From Parascedosporium putredinis (taxonomy: Eukaryota > Ascomycota > Sordariomycetes > Microascales > Microascaceae): a DNA stretch of 64,000 bases. Under the pieces are notes generated by a model. That model searched no databases and was not told the DNA's origin. It saw nothing but the letters and a program-made list of their open reading frames with translations. The stretch spans positions 1,302,001 to 1,366,000 of the forward strand of contig CASHTG010000018.1 of assembly GCA_949357655.1 (NCBI GenBank). Direction: 5' to 3'. The position numbers and the translations under genes were made by a program. This document shows positions 35,331-48,082 of this stretch, piece after piece (position 1 is the stretch's first letter; every line of letters starts with the position of its first letter).

Positions 35331-36330
35331 GATATTATTTGTTCTTCACGCCCTACGTTAGCTCTTGGGAGCAGAAACCGGCGCCCTCAGAGGGCCGCCA
35401 TACAAACGGTAGGGCTTTCATCCCTTTCCCCCTTTCTTCTTTTTTTCTCGACACGGGGATTGTCCCACACTTGTGCGCTCTTTTGTCCTCCGCCCAATGC
35501 ACTAACACGACACAACTAGGCCCAATACCCGTCATGTTCACCATGTACCGGGTAACCCCGATGGCCCGCTTCGGCTTTTGCTGAGCAGTGTATACATTGT
35601 ACCATTACGGATGAGGAAGGTGTGTAAGAGATCGGCCAGGCACAGGTCTGCGGCAACTCCATTAGTTCAGGGGAGTCGTCAGTATCGAATCTTGGGGTTG
35701 ACGGCGGCAAAAACTGGCATCATCGCGCTTGTCGATCTCATGCTATCGTGTATTCATGGGAATTTTTTGTTCTCTTTTTCGGTTCTCTCCTCTTTGAGAC
35801 ACGTGGTGTTGGGGACGGGGAATTCTAGGGCTGTTTAGCTGGAGTATTGGCGCTATCGACATTGGGGATTTGTTTGGTCTAGCTCAACATCGTTTGCATT
35901 GGTTGGACAACGGCGCAGGTGGGAGGCTCTAACCTTTTGCCCCTTTTCTTTTTGTTTGTTCAATATCCTTCTTTTGGATTAATTTTTCACCAAGTTAAGT
36001 GAAAGAGATAGTGTATGAGAACCAAGGAAAATTTTATTTGCGTGAGCGGTATCATGAGGGTTCGAGCTTCTCCCTCGATAAAGTAAGAAAAAGACCTATG
36101 TCAAACAAGTCATGAGCGGTACCTGAACGCCCATGCACACACATCCGTGGGTTCCCTTCCCAGGTTGACTAGTTAAAAAGAGTGTAATGAAAATCAACAA
36201 AGAAAAAAATGTGTCGCCAAGTCATGCGAGCACTCGGTATCGTGAACCCTCCACCCCTCCCCGCCCATCCTTGCGCCGGACCCGAAATGCAAACCAATTT
36301 GAAATCTCCCCCACATTCTTGACAGGTACC
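35331..36330. other. Intergenic region between convergent genes
   Basis: This holds the 3' ends of the DUF4360 gene (+) and the RAX1-like gene (-). AT-rich runs near 35940-36210 fit 3' untranslated sequence. No gene was recognised. Confidence 0.5.
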
Positions 36331-37698
36331 TCATATCGTTTGCTTCCAGATGGGCAGGAACAGGAAAACGAGGGTGAATATCGTGGCGAATACTGCACCA
36401 CCAATCATGCTCTGGATAACAATCTTGTGCTGTAGCTGCCTTAGACTCGCGTCCTTGACTCGGAACTTGCGGTCAAAGATCATCAAGCGGGAGAGCGTCT
36501 TCACGATGGCGGACTTTTGCGAAACCATGGAAGCGGAGTCGTCGAAGCGTTCCCAAGGCAGGGGCTGGCGGCGGGTAAAGAGTAGGAGGAAGAAGCAACT
36601 TCCACGGAGACCCGACAGGATCAGGGTTATACCAAGCCACCACATGGGCCACGCGCCAAAGGCGTCCCACTGGCTGTGGGTCCCGATGTGAGGCGCGAGA
36701 GAGCGGGTGAGCATGTACAAGAAGCCGGCAATGGTGAGGACGATGCCTAGGCCAGTGGCGACGCACACCGTCTCGTAGGTTCCGTTCGAGACTCCGAGGC
36801 GGATGAAGTTGCGATGAGAGCAGTTCCTCAGGAGGAGGTAGACGTGATCGGCAATGGGGCGGAGGTGCTCTGGGTCGGTGGAGAGCTGGAGCTTGTTCAA
36901 CGCCTGCTCCTCATCATGGGAGGGATATTCAGTTCCTTCTCGGCGCCGGGGGCCAGGAAGAGGCCAATGATAGCGGCAACTTCGCCCCGGTAATCCGGGT
37001 CAGCTTCGGTGGCGCTCGAGCTGCTGGAATCGGCGCCATTTTGTCCAGTGACATTGGCGGCGAAGGCCTTGACACGTTCGCCAAAGGTAGGTTTGCACCC
37101 GCTGGTTGTGCACATGGCAGCACTACCAATCAGGAGCTCAATCTGGCCGAGGGTTTCTTGGGCTGCACGAAGGCTGTCAGCGACATTGGCTCTTGACTAT
37201 ACACGCTAGATGGCACGGAACATACCAAGTTCGGGGTCAAAGACGGGCTCGGAACCCTCATGGGTCAGCTCAATTTCCGTGACGCGGGTCGACAAGAGAG
37301 CCTGAGCATCCTTTTCCTTGATGCTCATCGACTTCTTCGCCTTCTGGCATTTCTTTTCGTAGTTCTTGAACCTACAGACCGGGGACGCCAGGTTAGTCGA
37401 GGCATTCAAGACAAACTTTTGGTGAGCTATGTCACAAGGCAACTCACCAGATATAGAACTCAAGGTTCTCGGGAGAGTATTCGATATGCTTCAAGTACAT
37501 GTAAAAGTCGTAAAGGGACATTGGGCTGCAAGTGGTGTTCTCTAGCACCTTTTCCAGGCTCAGTCGGCTAGGGATGGCCGTCTTGCCACGGCCATCGGGG
37601 CTAAGAGGTCGCCTGCCCGTGCCGACAGCGGTCGAGTACTCCTTGATATCCCGATAATCGGGCTTCTTGTACCACACGAGCCAAGAGGGAAGAGGCAT
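36331..37698 (-). CDS. RAX1: RGS-domain membrane protein, Rax1-like
   Basis: Yeast Rax1 is a membrane protein marking cell poles for bud-site choice; filamentous-fungal homologues carry a regulator-of-G-protein-signalling (RGS) fold plus membrane anchors. Exons are 37448-37698, 37226-37371 and 36331-37162, giving 409 aa. The RGS region begins around SLEKVLENTTCSPMSLYDFY and includes YLKHIEYSPENLEFYIWFKN. A linker with GADSSSSSATEADPDYRGE separates it from a second conserved helix-rich part. Three membrane segments close the protein: VCVATGLGIVLTIAGFLYML, WPMWWLGITLILSGLRGSCF and SMIGGAVFATIFTLVFLFLP. One missing base at 36918-36920 (C3 to C4 on the coding strand) joins NIPP to HDEEQALNKLQL. 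GTPase-activating activity is not certain, since Rax1 RGS folds are divergent. Confidence 0.85.
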
Positions 37699-40600
37699 CG
37701 TGACGGTTGGGTGGGTTGCACGGTGTTACCTGGGTACGCGAAGAGGGCCACAGCCGGCGTGAGTGTTCGACAGAGAGAGATAGAGGGCGTGAGATAGAGA
37801 GGATGCCAGAGAGGGGCAAAGTTAAACCGACGCCTTTGTTCCTCGGTCGATGTCGTCGAAGACGGGGACTAAGGAGGAGCAGGATGTGGTGGCGGTACTA
37901 GGAACGGGAATATATTGGAAGCAAAAACCAAGAACAGGGAGCCAGGCCGTGAGATGGAAGATGGGAAACGGCCACATTTAACTATATTTGCCCATCGTCC
38001 CTTCGCTCGACAGACTCAGACTGGTCAAGCCGAGCGCCACTCACTTGGCCCATACCCCACCCTCTCGACGAACCAGGGTTGTCAATGATAGACAAAGGTC
38101 AGAGAGGGATGAAGAGGGAGCTACACTAGAGAGGACGTGTAATGTGTCGTGGCGAGGGAGGGGGCGTGCAACTTACACCTCATGGATGGCAGAACGCTAT
38201 GAACCTCGAATTAGTGGGAGGAGGGGAGGGGTGGAACTCCACCCTATGAACGGCGGGCGGGCAATGCAGGTCGGTAACTCGCGAATAGGGCAACTTTTTT
38301 TCTTTTCTTGTTCATTCGTTTTTCCCTATCCTATGTTTGGCTCTTTGACAAATACGGAATACATGAGCACCAACACGCGCGGCATCCGTCCCAGTTTGAT
38401 ATTTTGGGACCGGAGACTTGAGAGCGTGGGGATGGGGTGCAGGTTTCTGCGAGGCCGGTGACTCGAAATACAATACCGGATTGGTTCGGCGGTGGTGGCC
38501 TTGGCCCAGTCGTGAGCCCAGTTTGCTTTTCGTCAAGCAGACCATGGAAAATCCCGTCGATCCCTTGGCAGGAACCGACAGCGCAATCCGCCGTCACTCT
38601 CAGCGGCCAATGGCGGCGAGAGACGGAAAAATGGTGTCCGCTCGGAGTTCTCTGGCCCATGGGGATCAAAATGAGTTCAGCTAGGCACGCGGCCAGGACA
38701 AAAACGCCAACATGTTGTATCGGGCAGGCGGCTGAGAGAGAGATAGATGTTGCCAGTAAATTGGCCCTCATATTAATAAAACAGAAACAGAAAACGGGGA
38801 TATTGTTCCATCAGCCGAGCCAGGATGATATGGTCTATTATCGGCAGACGCGCAAGGATTGAAGGGAACATTGAAAGTTTCCAGATTCTTTTTCATGCCA
38901 CCACCCCGTTTATCCCACTTGGCCTCGCCGGTGCCTCTACGTGCGCTTTGCTTTACTCGAGCTAAGACGGATGAGAACGGAAGGCTTCTGGTGTGCCAAG
39001 GGCCGCAAAGGGGACTGATGTTCGCGACGGCGTTGCGCGACGGTGCTGGTTAGATTGGCCGAAAGGGCGTTAAGTGAGGAACCTCTCCAGCCTGCTTTTG
39101 CGCAGGGGCCGTCTGGGAAGAATTGGTTGACGAAGGCTGGTGTGTGTAAGCCGCCCTCGCAAATGCGCCTTTGGAGGTGTGTGTCGACCCTGGCGATAAT
39201 ACATTGAGCCCGGAGCGGCCTGGCCACGCGTGGCGTGCGGCTCGCAGGGGTCGTAGCGCAAAAGCTGCAAAGGTATTAGTGGACGGAGGAGGCTCGTGTC
39301 GAAATACTACCGAACAGGGGGAGCGACAAGAGCGACCCTAGCGCGAGCTTAGTAGGGCCCGCAGGCCCAAAAGGATACCAGGAACGACGAGAAAGGGTGG
39401 AGGGGAGAAGCGGTCTGCCTGAATGATTGCAGAATAGCCAGAAGGGTCCCAAGCAGGAAGGGTCCGGGCATCATCACATGGCTGGCGATGCCGCTGGCCC
39501 GTGGTCCGAGACCTCAATACCGCGCCTGTGCTCAAAACTGTACGAGTGCGACTCGCAGCGAAGTGGACGGAAGAGGGTATATGACTTGATGATCGTCCCT
39601 TCCCATTCTGAGAGACCCGCCACCTCTCCGCACCTTCCAGCAAGCAATGAGCAACGTGGGCTGGCATGAGCCGGATCGGCAGGACCAGGGAGCAGAAGGA
39701 CAACTTGGGCACGGGCGGAGGGGAGCACTTGAGGTGAGGCAAGTGCAAGTAGCACTGGGAAGTAGGCAAGTAGGCAAGGAGGGTCGCAACATAGGTAGGA
39801 AAGGGCGTCAGCGGGTTGCACTTGCAGCGTCGCTCGCTGGCGATCCCTACCCATTTGGCCCACAAAGAGCAATGCTTAAATCGCGTCCACCTTGCAACTG
39901 CCCTACAGGGTAAAGGCCGATGGGCCATGCCCATGCATGATCACTGATCAAGGCAGGAAAGAGCAAGATCTGGGACTGGCCATCTGAGATTCAAACACGT
40001 CGTCTCAGTTAGTGGCCTTGGAAGGCAAGCTTGGAAAGCCATTGATCGACCAGTTCATCTTGCAAGTCCCCGAAAAGCGAAGAGGGGCGAAAGAGGAGCA
40101 GGAGATATTTCAGTCCAGACATGGACTGCTTGTAAATATGATGTGACCCATCCGCCCGTTCCTGCAACCGATGTGGGCAAGGCAAGGCAAGACCAAGTGG
40201 AGACGTCAAATCGCAATCTACAAGTATCTCAATATCGTGACGAACCTGCCTGAGCACGAGCCTCCTGCGCAAACCCCTCCCTCGGATTTTTATTCAATGG
40301 TGATCGCGGGGTTCAACGACCATCAGTTTTTAGCGTACCAAGAATTCATCTCTGCGAACGACTGGCTGGTGGCAAATGGTCACAAAGATTCACGTCAGCC
40401 ATCTCTTTTTTTCTTTCTTTTTTCAAATCCGATTCCAGTGCGGCCAGATTGATATCCACAGATTCGTCGCGTTTGCTCTGCTCGCTTTCATCCATTCCAT
40501 TCAATTGTTGTCCCCTCTGACCTGCTCCCCCTTCTTTCTTGCCCCCATCTCTCGTGCTTTTCCTTGCCCCCCTCCTCTTCCCTCACAGACTCGCATTCTT

Positions 40601-41625
40601 TCCTCTCTTCCCTTCTTCTTTCTTTTTCCCAGGGCCGGCGTCAAACGCGGCAGGATGGGGCAGCAAGAAGCACGATCAATCAATTGTCTGCTTTAACATG
40701 AGACCTAGCTCACGGGGAGGAACGGCATTTGGAGGCGACACCCAGGACCTTGGTGACGGTGGTTCAACCGACGAGTGGAGTCAATCTGGGTTGATTGGGA
40801 ATGATAGCTGAGGCCAATGTCAATTTACCCATTGATTGAAGCTCCCATGTATCGACGATCCCCTGACCCAGCTGAACCATGGTGGAGGCATTGTGGAGGC
40901 GTTTGTCTCAGCCGACTAAAAAAGCACCAGAGACCCTAATGATGGGCCAATCTCACCATTGATCACATCGGACCATGGCCTCTAGCTCCTCCTTTTTTCC
41001 TCTGACAATAGATACCCTTTTGACGGGCGAGCCTGTAAGTCGGCTTGAACCTGGTGCCTGGGTTGTCTTCGGAAATTTTTGCAAGACCGGCCCCAATTTA
41101 CAAGTCAAGGTTCCCGGACTAAATTACTTCTCTGACCCATGTAAACAATTGTCATCGAGCATATTCACACCAGCCTCGGTCCACAGTAGCCGGTGACGAT
41201 AATTGATGGTGCAATCCATGTTGGGCATTGAGGTACAAGTGTTATTGGAAAACCACGAATAATTGCGCACATGGTAAAGGCCCGAGAAATGCGCCTACGA
41301 ATATTTGAAAAGAATAAAAAGAAGACAAGAGGGAAAGAGGGAAAGAGTTGAAATTTCCGACGCAGTCACGTCTTCCGTCGAGGAAGGCGCAACAAGTCAC
41401 TAGCCCACCCTCAAAGCTCAGAGAGACGAGTCGAGCCCTTAGATGGTGACTGAGAGAGTTTGTGTCGGTCCCGCCGACGAATGCCAAAAAGGAGGAGGAA
41501 CATTTACAAAAGGAAGAAAAGGGGGAACAGAAAAGGTAGGAAGGCAGAAGGACGAAGGGAAACGAGGGAGAAAAAGAAGAAAAAAACTCGGATGTGCCTA
41601 CTGAGAGAAGGCGCATTGGGAATTG
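37699..41625. other. Gene-poor region
   Basis: The left end is the RAX1-like promoter. Longer open frames (38331-38771 -, 39338-39934 -) have odd composition and no domain. A short tandem repeat of AAGTAGGC-type units lies near 39757-39780. The right end is purine-rich. I see no protein gene. Confidence 0.45.
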
Positions 41626-41697
41626 AGCCCAATGCGGGGTCGAACCCGCAGCCTTGAGATTAAGAGTCTCACGCTCTACCGATTGAGCTAACCGGGC
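41626..41697 (-). tRNA. tRNA-Lys(CTT), T-arm one base short
   Basis: The acceptor stem pairs GCCCGGT with ATTGGGC. The D-arm is GCTC...GAGC. The anticodon arm is TGAGA-CTCTTAA-TCTCA, giving anticodon CTT and lysine identity. There is no intron. The T-arm reads GCGGG-TTCGACC-CCGC, so the 3' strand of the stem lacks one C; the total is 72 nt where 73 is usual. The missing base lies in a C4 run (41636-41639 on the + strand), the same signature as the breaks in protein genes, so I consider the tRNA functional and the base a consensus error. The internal B-box GGTTCGACC is intact. Confidence 0.92.
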
Positions 41698-43863
41698 AGG
41701 TTATGTTTGTTGTTGATGGGAATTGCACTAACCTCAACTTTCTGACTTACTCAGATTTTGGGAACCGATCTCTAACAACGTACCACACAATTATAGGACT
41801 GATTCTCAATCCGCCAGACGGTAATATCAATAATATCAATTCGCATATCACTTCGCCTCTTTTCAGCTGAACATTTCTCATGGCTCGGACGAGCCGTTTT
41901 TGGGCCGCAAATTCTTCAGCAGAGGCGAAACCAGTCTCTTATGATATCTCAGCTGCGGCTCTGACGAAGATGAGCATAAAGAAGGAAAATAAAAAAGCCT
42001 CAGCTCAAGGCTTGGCACAAGGTACCACAGTATCACAGGGATGCAGCAGATATAACTCGCATAACACGCATAACACGCATAGTGCGACCAGGGCCCTCCA
42101 CGCCACAGACAGCTGGGACCTCTACTATCTGTTGGATGTGACGCGGAGCGGCTGACCACATAGTGTATGTGACGAAAGTCGCACAATGAGTAGGTTGTCA
42201 CTTCACCAGAGTATCTTGGCCGTTTTCGTCACTCGTTCTTCTGCCCTCAGCCGCTTGACTGCTCCTATATCTGGTCTCGGTCAGGCAGTGCGACCCAAGG
42301 AGCGGCAGGGTGCCGTCATTTGAGCGGCGCTCGTTGCAGGTTCGAGTTCCGGGGTCTTGGGAGTCTCTCCCGGCGAAAAAAGGAGATCCCGAAGCGGCGC
42401 CGGGCCGCGACTCTCATTGGCTTGCAGGTTTCCGGCTCCGGCAGTTGAAAAAGGGGCCTGCCTTGCTGCCTTGCCGCCATGTTATCTACGGATAATCACA
42501 ACATAGTCAAGGAGGAAGCAAGTGGATGCGATAAATAGAGGAAGTGTGATGCTGAGCGAAGAGGGGCCACTGCATGCCATGTCTTGTCTCAGGACCAAGC
42601 CAAGTCTATTTCAGTGACTAGGGGCAGACCGCTGGTCATGACGAAAATAGGGGTCAGCGAACCTTTTCCGAGAATTCTGGCGGATAAATCGCATCCCCTT
42701 ACGATAGTCATCACCCTCTAGATGCCTCTGCTGTGACGCGATCCGATTAGAGGTTGGTTTTCTGAAATGCCTCAAAGCTTGCAGACTATCAAACTGGTAA
42801 AATCGCGCGGGCTATGTAAGGGAGCATGTTTTCATTGTCACGCGGGGTTGAGGACATGTCCGATTTTCTGCCAGTCGATGAAGGTAACCATGGACACACG
42901 TGAAGGTGAACAAAGTACAGTACAGCGCGGACCCTACCTTTGCCTTATAAGCATTGGCCTCCATTGGCCTCGAATGAAAAAAGTTTTGTACGAAGCTCAG
43001 GGAGCCGGCCTACGCCCCCACCCGCGGATATCTCGCCGAGTCCTCCCAGAGGCGCTCGACCCGAAGAGCGGGCGGCGCCTGTTGGCAAGGGCGAGAACGC
43101 GTACAATCCAAGCGGGGAATACAGACTATTAAAAATGTCAACCACATACGAGTGCTGCAAAGGACAGGTGGATACCAACAATGCGCTTAGTGTGTTCAGA
43201 AAAATGAGACATGAAGCGACCTGCACCCTGCTGAGGTCGTTGATGATAAGGAAAGAAAAGAAGCAAGGCATCTAGGCGTCGAGGAGGGGCCACGGCCTCG
43301 CTCCTATCGTGGGTCTTCTGAACTCGCTGTTGAACCGGCATGCGAAATGTGTGGCCAGGCCCGTACACTCAGACAGAACGAGCAAAACTCTCGTGGGTGC
43401 GAGTGATCCCAGGGTCCCATGGGACCGGTTGCGCCTTCCTCACCTGTTCCTGGCCGAATGATACTTCCTGCATTGCATGCGGCAGGGAGAGAACATCAAC
43501 CGCTCCTTCACTGGCCCCTACATCCGCTTGACCTAATCACCCGAGGGAGACATGGGGGCCCGACTGAGATCCCGCCTGGACCCGGAAAGCGCCGCGAAAT
43601 AGTGAATCAACACACATGATAGAGCCAAGACTTCGTGCCGCGTGCCCGCTTAAATCGTGAGCCCTGGTTCTCCATGCACCAACGCCCTACCTCCCTCGCC
43701 AGGCCAGTCAGTCTCAAGTTATCCTAGATAGAATGAGCTACGCGGTGGGGTACAAAGCCCCAGCATCATTCCTCTCTTTCGTTTGATCGGGTGATTTGCG
43801 GCCCCGTCAGCGATTCACCTCTTCCACTCCCTCCCCCAAGTTAGCAGAGCGCGAGCCAAACCG
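41698..43863. other. Gene-poor region upstream of P450 A
   Basis: It holds a short tandem repeat ATAACACGC at 42051-42082 and a T-loop-like string near 42345 that does not fold as a tRNA. Open frames such as 42767-43132 lack domain features. The right end is the P450 A promoter. Confidence 0.45.
42051..42082. repeat. ATAACACGC short tandem repeat
   Basis: About three copies of a 9-bp unit (ATAACACGC with a degenerate first copy) lie in non-coding sequence downstream of the tRNA. Confidence 0.6.
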
Positions 43864-45795
43864 ATGGATCTTTCGAGTATTATTCTCTTTACGTGGCGAG
43901 CCCATTGGGGTGGTTATCTACTACTTCTCGCCGTGCTACCTATGGCATCTATCCTTACCTATGGCTTGACCTCTACAAGAGCACGACGTGTTCAGGTGGC
44001 CTCGAAATCGCTGGCCTCGACGTCTCTGCTCACCCCCACTGCTCCGTTTTGGGTGCCGGGAATCGCACATACTTTCGCTTTTACTCTTTGGCCAGTGTCA
44101 TTTCTCAATAACCTCTTGTATGTTCAAGACCCAACTTGGAAACCAGATATCGCACATACATAGTTTGATAAGCCTGGCTGGGCTCCCATGTATCCCCGTG
44201 GTGGTTGACAATGATGTGATAGGGCCAAGTTTGGACGCGCTCCTGCTCTTCTCCGCGTGGCAGGAATGAACTTATACGTCATCCCTCACGGTGATGGCAT
44301 TGTCGACATTTTCAAAAACTCTCGCGCTCTGTCCAAGTATTCGGTGGGTATCCTACTGAAACGGCTGTTTGGGATGCAGGAACGCGACTTGGCTATCTGG
44401 ATTACCGACAAGTCTGGAATATATGCCAATCCTGCTCAAGGCACCAAAACCATGGAGCCGGAGCATCGCATGTGGCACATAATTCACAGAGATTTCAGGC
44501 GCACTTTTCGGGAAGAGCCCTGAATGACATGGCAACAAAATTTGCCGAGTTTTTGGCTCAGGGTGTCGCCGAGATGCCAGATATTGACCACGTAAAGTGG
44601 ACGACGATGCCGGATCTCGACGAATTTTTACGGCGCATCATGCTTCGTGCTGCCGCTCAGGCATTATGTGGCCCGGGCCTTCTGGAAGTTTGTCCCTCCT
44701 TTGCCGAGGATTTTTGGGCTTACGACGTTGCCTTTCCAACCATCTTCAGAAGGATCCCCCGTGTTCTCGCCCCGAAGGCGTACGAAGCACGCAGAAAACT
44801 GCAGGAAAACATGAAGCGCTGGCATGTTTGGGCGATGGCCAACTTCGATTGGGAGAATCAAGCAGCTATCGAGGAGAGCTGGGAGCCGGTATATGGATCG
44901 CGCCTCATGCGAGCCCGTGTCGTGATGTTGCGAGACTCTGGGATGAGTCTTGACGGATGGGCAGCCCTAGACTCAGGTTTCATCTGGACGTAAGTTTGAG
45001 GGCTCCGTGATAGGCCAGGTAGAGAAGGGTTTGCCGACTAAAGTATTCTGTATAGGGCCAATGCCAACTCCATACCAGCCGGGATCTGGGCAGTACTCGA
45101 TATCTTGCGGACCCAAGGCCTGAGAGAACGCATCATGGCGGAGATAGACCCGTGCTTCTGCCCCAACAGCCTCACTCTGGACATTCCCAAACTTTGTTCA
45201 AAGCCGTTGTTGAATTCCGTTTACATGGAAGGTTTACGCCTGCGAGCAGCGGCCACGGTGACGCGCCAGGTCACCTCGGACAACTTCCACATCGGCTCAT
45301 GGAAGATTCCAAAGGGGGAACATGGCCCTATTTCCATGGTTTGCGGGAAGGGACGAGTATTTCTGGAACGAGGGCCGGGATGATGATACACACCCAGTAT
45401 CTCGATTCTGGGCCGAGAGATTTCTTAGCTACCCGGATGATCCAACTAGCGGGCCTATACGGAAGCGTGATGACCCCGCTATATACCAAAGCAAGATGAT
45501 GGGCAAGGAAAGCCGCTCGAGAAATGCCGAGGACGACGCGAAGGCCACGCTGATCACAACTGGCATACAGGGCCACTTTTACCCATTCGGAGGGGGCATC
45601 AAGATATGCCCGGGAAGGTACTTGGCCAAACAGGAAGTCATGATCATGGTCGCTATCCTACTGAGAGCCTATGAGGTTGAATTCGTTGACCCGATTGCCG
45701 CGGAGGGAGCAACAGAGGATTTGACCAGATTTCCCCTAGGAATCTTGCCACCTAAAGGCGAGTTTCCATTCAGGATTCGTCGAAGAAACATTTAG
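43864..45795 (+). CDS. Cytochrome P450 A (CYP7/CYP8-like)
   Basis: This is a haem-thiolate monooxygenase anchored in the ER. Exons are 43864-44117, 44223-44989 and 45056-45795. The N-terminal anchor is GGYLLLLAVLPMASILTYGL, followed by a proline-containing PFWVPGIAH hinge. The I-helix reads GFIWTANANSIPAGIWAV, a CYP7/CYP8-like form without the usual acid-threonine pair. The K-helix ExxR is EGLRLR, and the haem loop is FGGGIKICPGR with the ligand cysteine. Missing bases at 44493-44495 (one T) and 45314-45318 (two G, or one extra) restore about 587 aa. The first intron is supported by GTATGT and GTTGACAAT...TAG. It lies at the left edge of the oxidative cluster and would need the reductase at 50-52 kb or a housekeeping one. 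The substrate is unknown. Confidence 0.87.
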
Positions 45796-48082
45796 ATCTT
45801 TGCCCCGCTGGTACAAGCAGGCCCCCTCCCCCAACCTAAAGGACGAATACTAGTCTAACCAAAAGTTATGACTGCTTCATCTGGCGCGCTTGCCGCCAGA
45901 GCCGACACACGGAGCAGTACAAGTATCTGACACGATATTACAGAAGATGGTGTAGAGGCTCTCGATGGGGTGAAGCCACAAGAGCAGAGGCGGTCATCGG
46001 TGTCAAGACGTTTAATACAGCTCTGGATTGGAATTAATTGGGAGAACGATGCTTGCCTTGCTCATCCACCATCTCGAACAGACGATGTTGGGCAAGGGGC
46101 TAACCCGGAATTTAGCCTCAACACAATGGATTCTGGCGGAGGTGACTTGGCATGGAATTGGCCTCACGCCTTCCATTCAACGTGAGAAATAGGGTAGAGC
46201 TGGGCTTCTTGAGACTGTGAGCAATAGGGGGAAGATGAAATTACACACACCCAAAAGAAAAAGAAGAAAAAGAAAGAAGAAAAAGAAAAGAAGGGCAGGA
46301 GCCTGTGCCATAATACGACCCCACGGCGAGTTTTCGAGTTTCGATTTTCGATTTTCGATTTCTTGAAGAGCGAAGTGAACACAAGCTCATCAGGCTATGC
46401 CCCTGACGCGATTAAACTTCTCACTCCATGTGATGGGGTGGCGCAGAGCGGGGACGCTTCTCTGAGACCGAGTCGGCCGCTTTGTGTCTTTCGGTGTTGG
46501 AGGAAGAAACAAACGACAAAAAGAAAATTCTCCATAAAAGGGGAGTACATCTTAGCGCGGGCTGAAGCTGAAGCTAGTGAGCCTTGCGCTCCTTGGATTT
46601 GGACATGGCTTCTCCATCATCAATCCTGGTTTCACGGCGTTGCCGCTTCTGCCTCGAATGGATATTACATGTTGATACTTTTACTCGTTTTCGGGATTTC
46701 TCACGTGCACGATGACATTGTGAAATCATTGCCCTTCGTCGCTTGACTTTTGGCTCGCGAGATTGCCGTCCGCATCTCGGTTCCGAGGTTGGGTTGTGTG
46801 AACCCACGCTGGGCCGGGCAGAAGTGAAGGATTCAGACTTGATGGCTCAGCCTCCCAGCCTAGAATTGCCCGATAGGAATTGGGTGAGGAGACGATGTTC
46901 AAGGTCGTGGCAGTGCTTGTGTGGCAGTTGGGAATGCCTATTGCTCACCTCACCCCGCTCGCCGACTCACCTTCTGACCTAGTTTTGTACTGTGTACGGA
47001 ACTCGGTTGCATGCGCTACAGGCTTGGCAGGATCTCGAGCAATCAACCTTCTTCACAGACGGACAAGAAACAGAAACAGGGAAACATTGAAGGGTAGCAT
47101 CGAGGGAGATGGATATGTTCCCTTGACCTTCCCGAGAAAATAGTAGAGCGGACCTCATTTTACCAATAATTGCAAGGGTCCTTGCCGATCTGCAATTTAA
47201 CTGGCTGGTGCTGGTCAACACTTTCCTATTCTTGGAATCGTGGCGTTGGGGAGATTGGCCGGGAAGGGCTTGTGGAGCCTGACGCCAGGCGAGAGACGAG
47301 CTTCTTTCAGTGAGTGTGCGGCGATTCTGCTGTCGGGAGAGTACGAATTGGTTGGAAACAGATGCCACAGTTGTTTTTGTTTGGAAGCCTCTGTCTCTGT
47401 GGCTTAAGGTTGAAGATAAGGCTGGATTGATCTCAGTGTAGGAGGGATCTTCTCGTTCGGTACCATCGCCTCTTTCGCCAGTCTCAGCCTGAGAAGAAAA
47501 ATGAAGAAAGAAGGAAATAAACCCAAGAAGAATCGCGAGGGGGCCAAGAGGATTGCCGGTCTGGTCCAGCCCCAGCCGACTTCTGACTACTGTCTCTTCC
47601 GTCTGTACGAAGTATGGATGGTGCATGTCGTGTACAAAGTCTGCGTGTGAGTGGGGGAGGAAGGGGAGGGGAGTTGTGAGCTAGCGGCGGTCAGCTAATG
47701 ATATGAAGGAATACGCGGGGCTGGGCCGGGCTCGTTGTCAATCTGTGGGACATTACCGCTTTGAGGGCACCAGCCCGAGGCAATTTTCGACCGAGCTGAC
47801 ATGGACCAGGCCAGGACCCAAACGTTCGATGCATGCTCCCTGGTCGCGCGCCTTTTCCGCGAGATGCATGAGCCCTACCACCAGGACTTGTAGTACATAT
47901 GATGGGCAACGCCTTCCAGTCGCCCTCTGGGGCTGAGGCCGTTGATCTTCCTCGCTTCTCTCCCTTCGACACCTCGTTCACCCCGATCCCCCGTAGGACG
48001 CGTCGCAGAGCTCGAAAAGACGTGCGGAGAACCCTTGGGACAGTCAACCACCACCAACTCACCCGGCAACGTATTTGACAAG
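45796..48082. other. Intergenic region, no gene seen
   Basis: It contains a purine-only tract (46254-46294) and TTTCGAT repeats (46331-46361). A 215-codon antisense frame at 46979-47626 has no domain and was not accepted. The right end is the promoter of the surface-protein gene. Confidence 0.45.
46254..46361. repeat. Purine tract and TTTCGAT short repeats
   Basis: A stretch of about 40 A/G bases (46254-46294) is followed by tandem TTTCGAT-type units (46331-46361). It is low-complexity, non-coding sequence. Confidence 0.65.

Noticed and set aside
39338..39934. 198-codon minus-strand frame
   Set aside because: There is no domain, it overlaps other frames of similar length, and it has no promoter or leader context.
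42290..42370. tRNA-like sequence with GGTTCGAGTTCC and GACCCAAG/CTTGGG ends
   Set aside because: The T-stem does not pair and no D-arm or anticodon arm can be drawn; at most it is a tRNA relic.
46979..47626. 215-codon minus-strand frame upstream of the surface-protein gene
   Set aside because: The sequence is low in conserved character, has no domain, and lies in the probable promoter or leader of the neighbouring gene.
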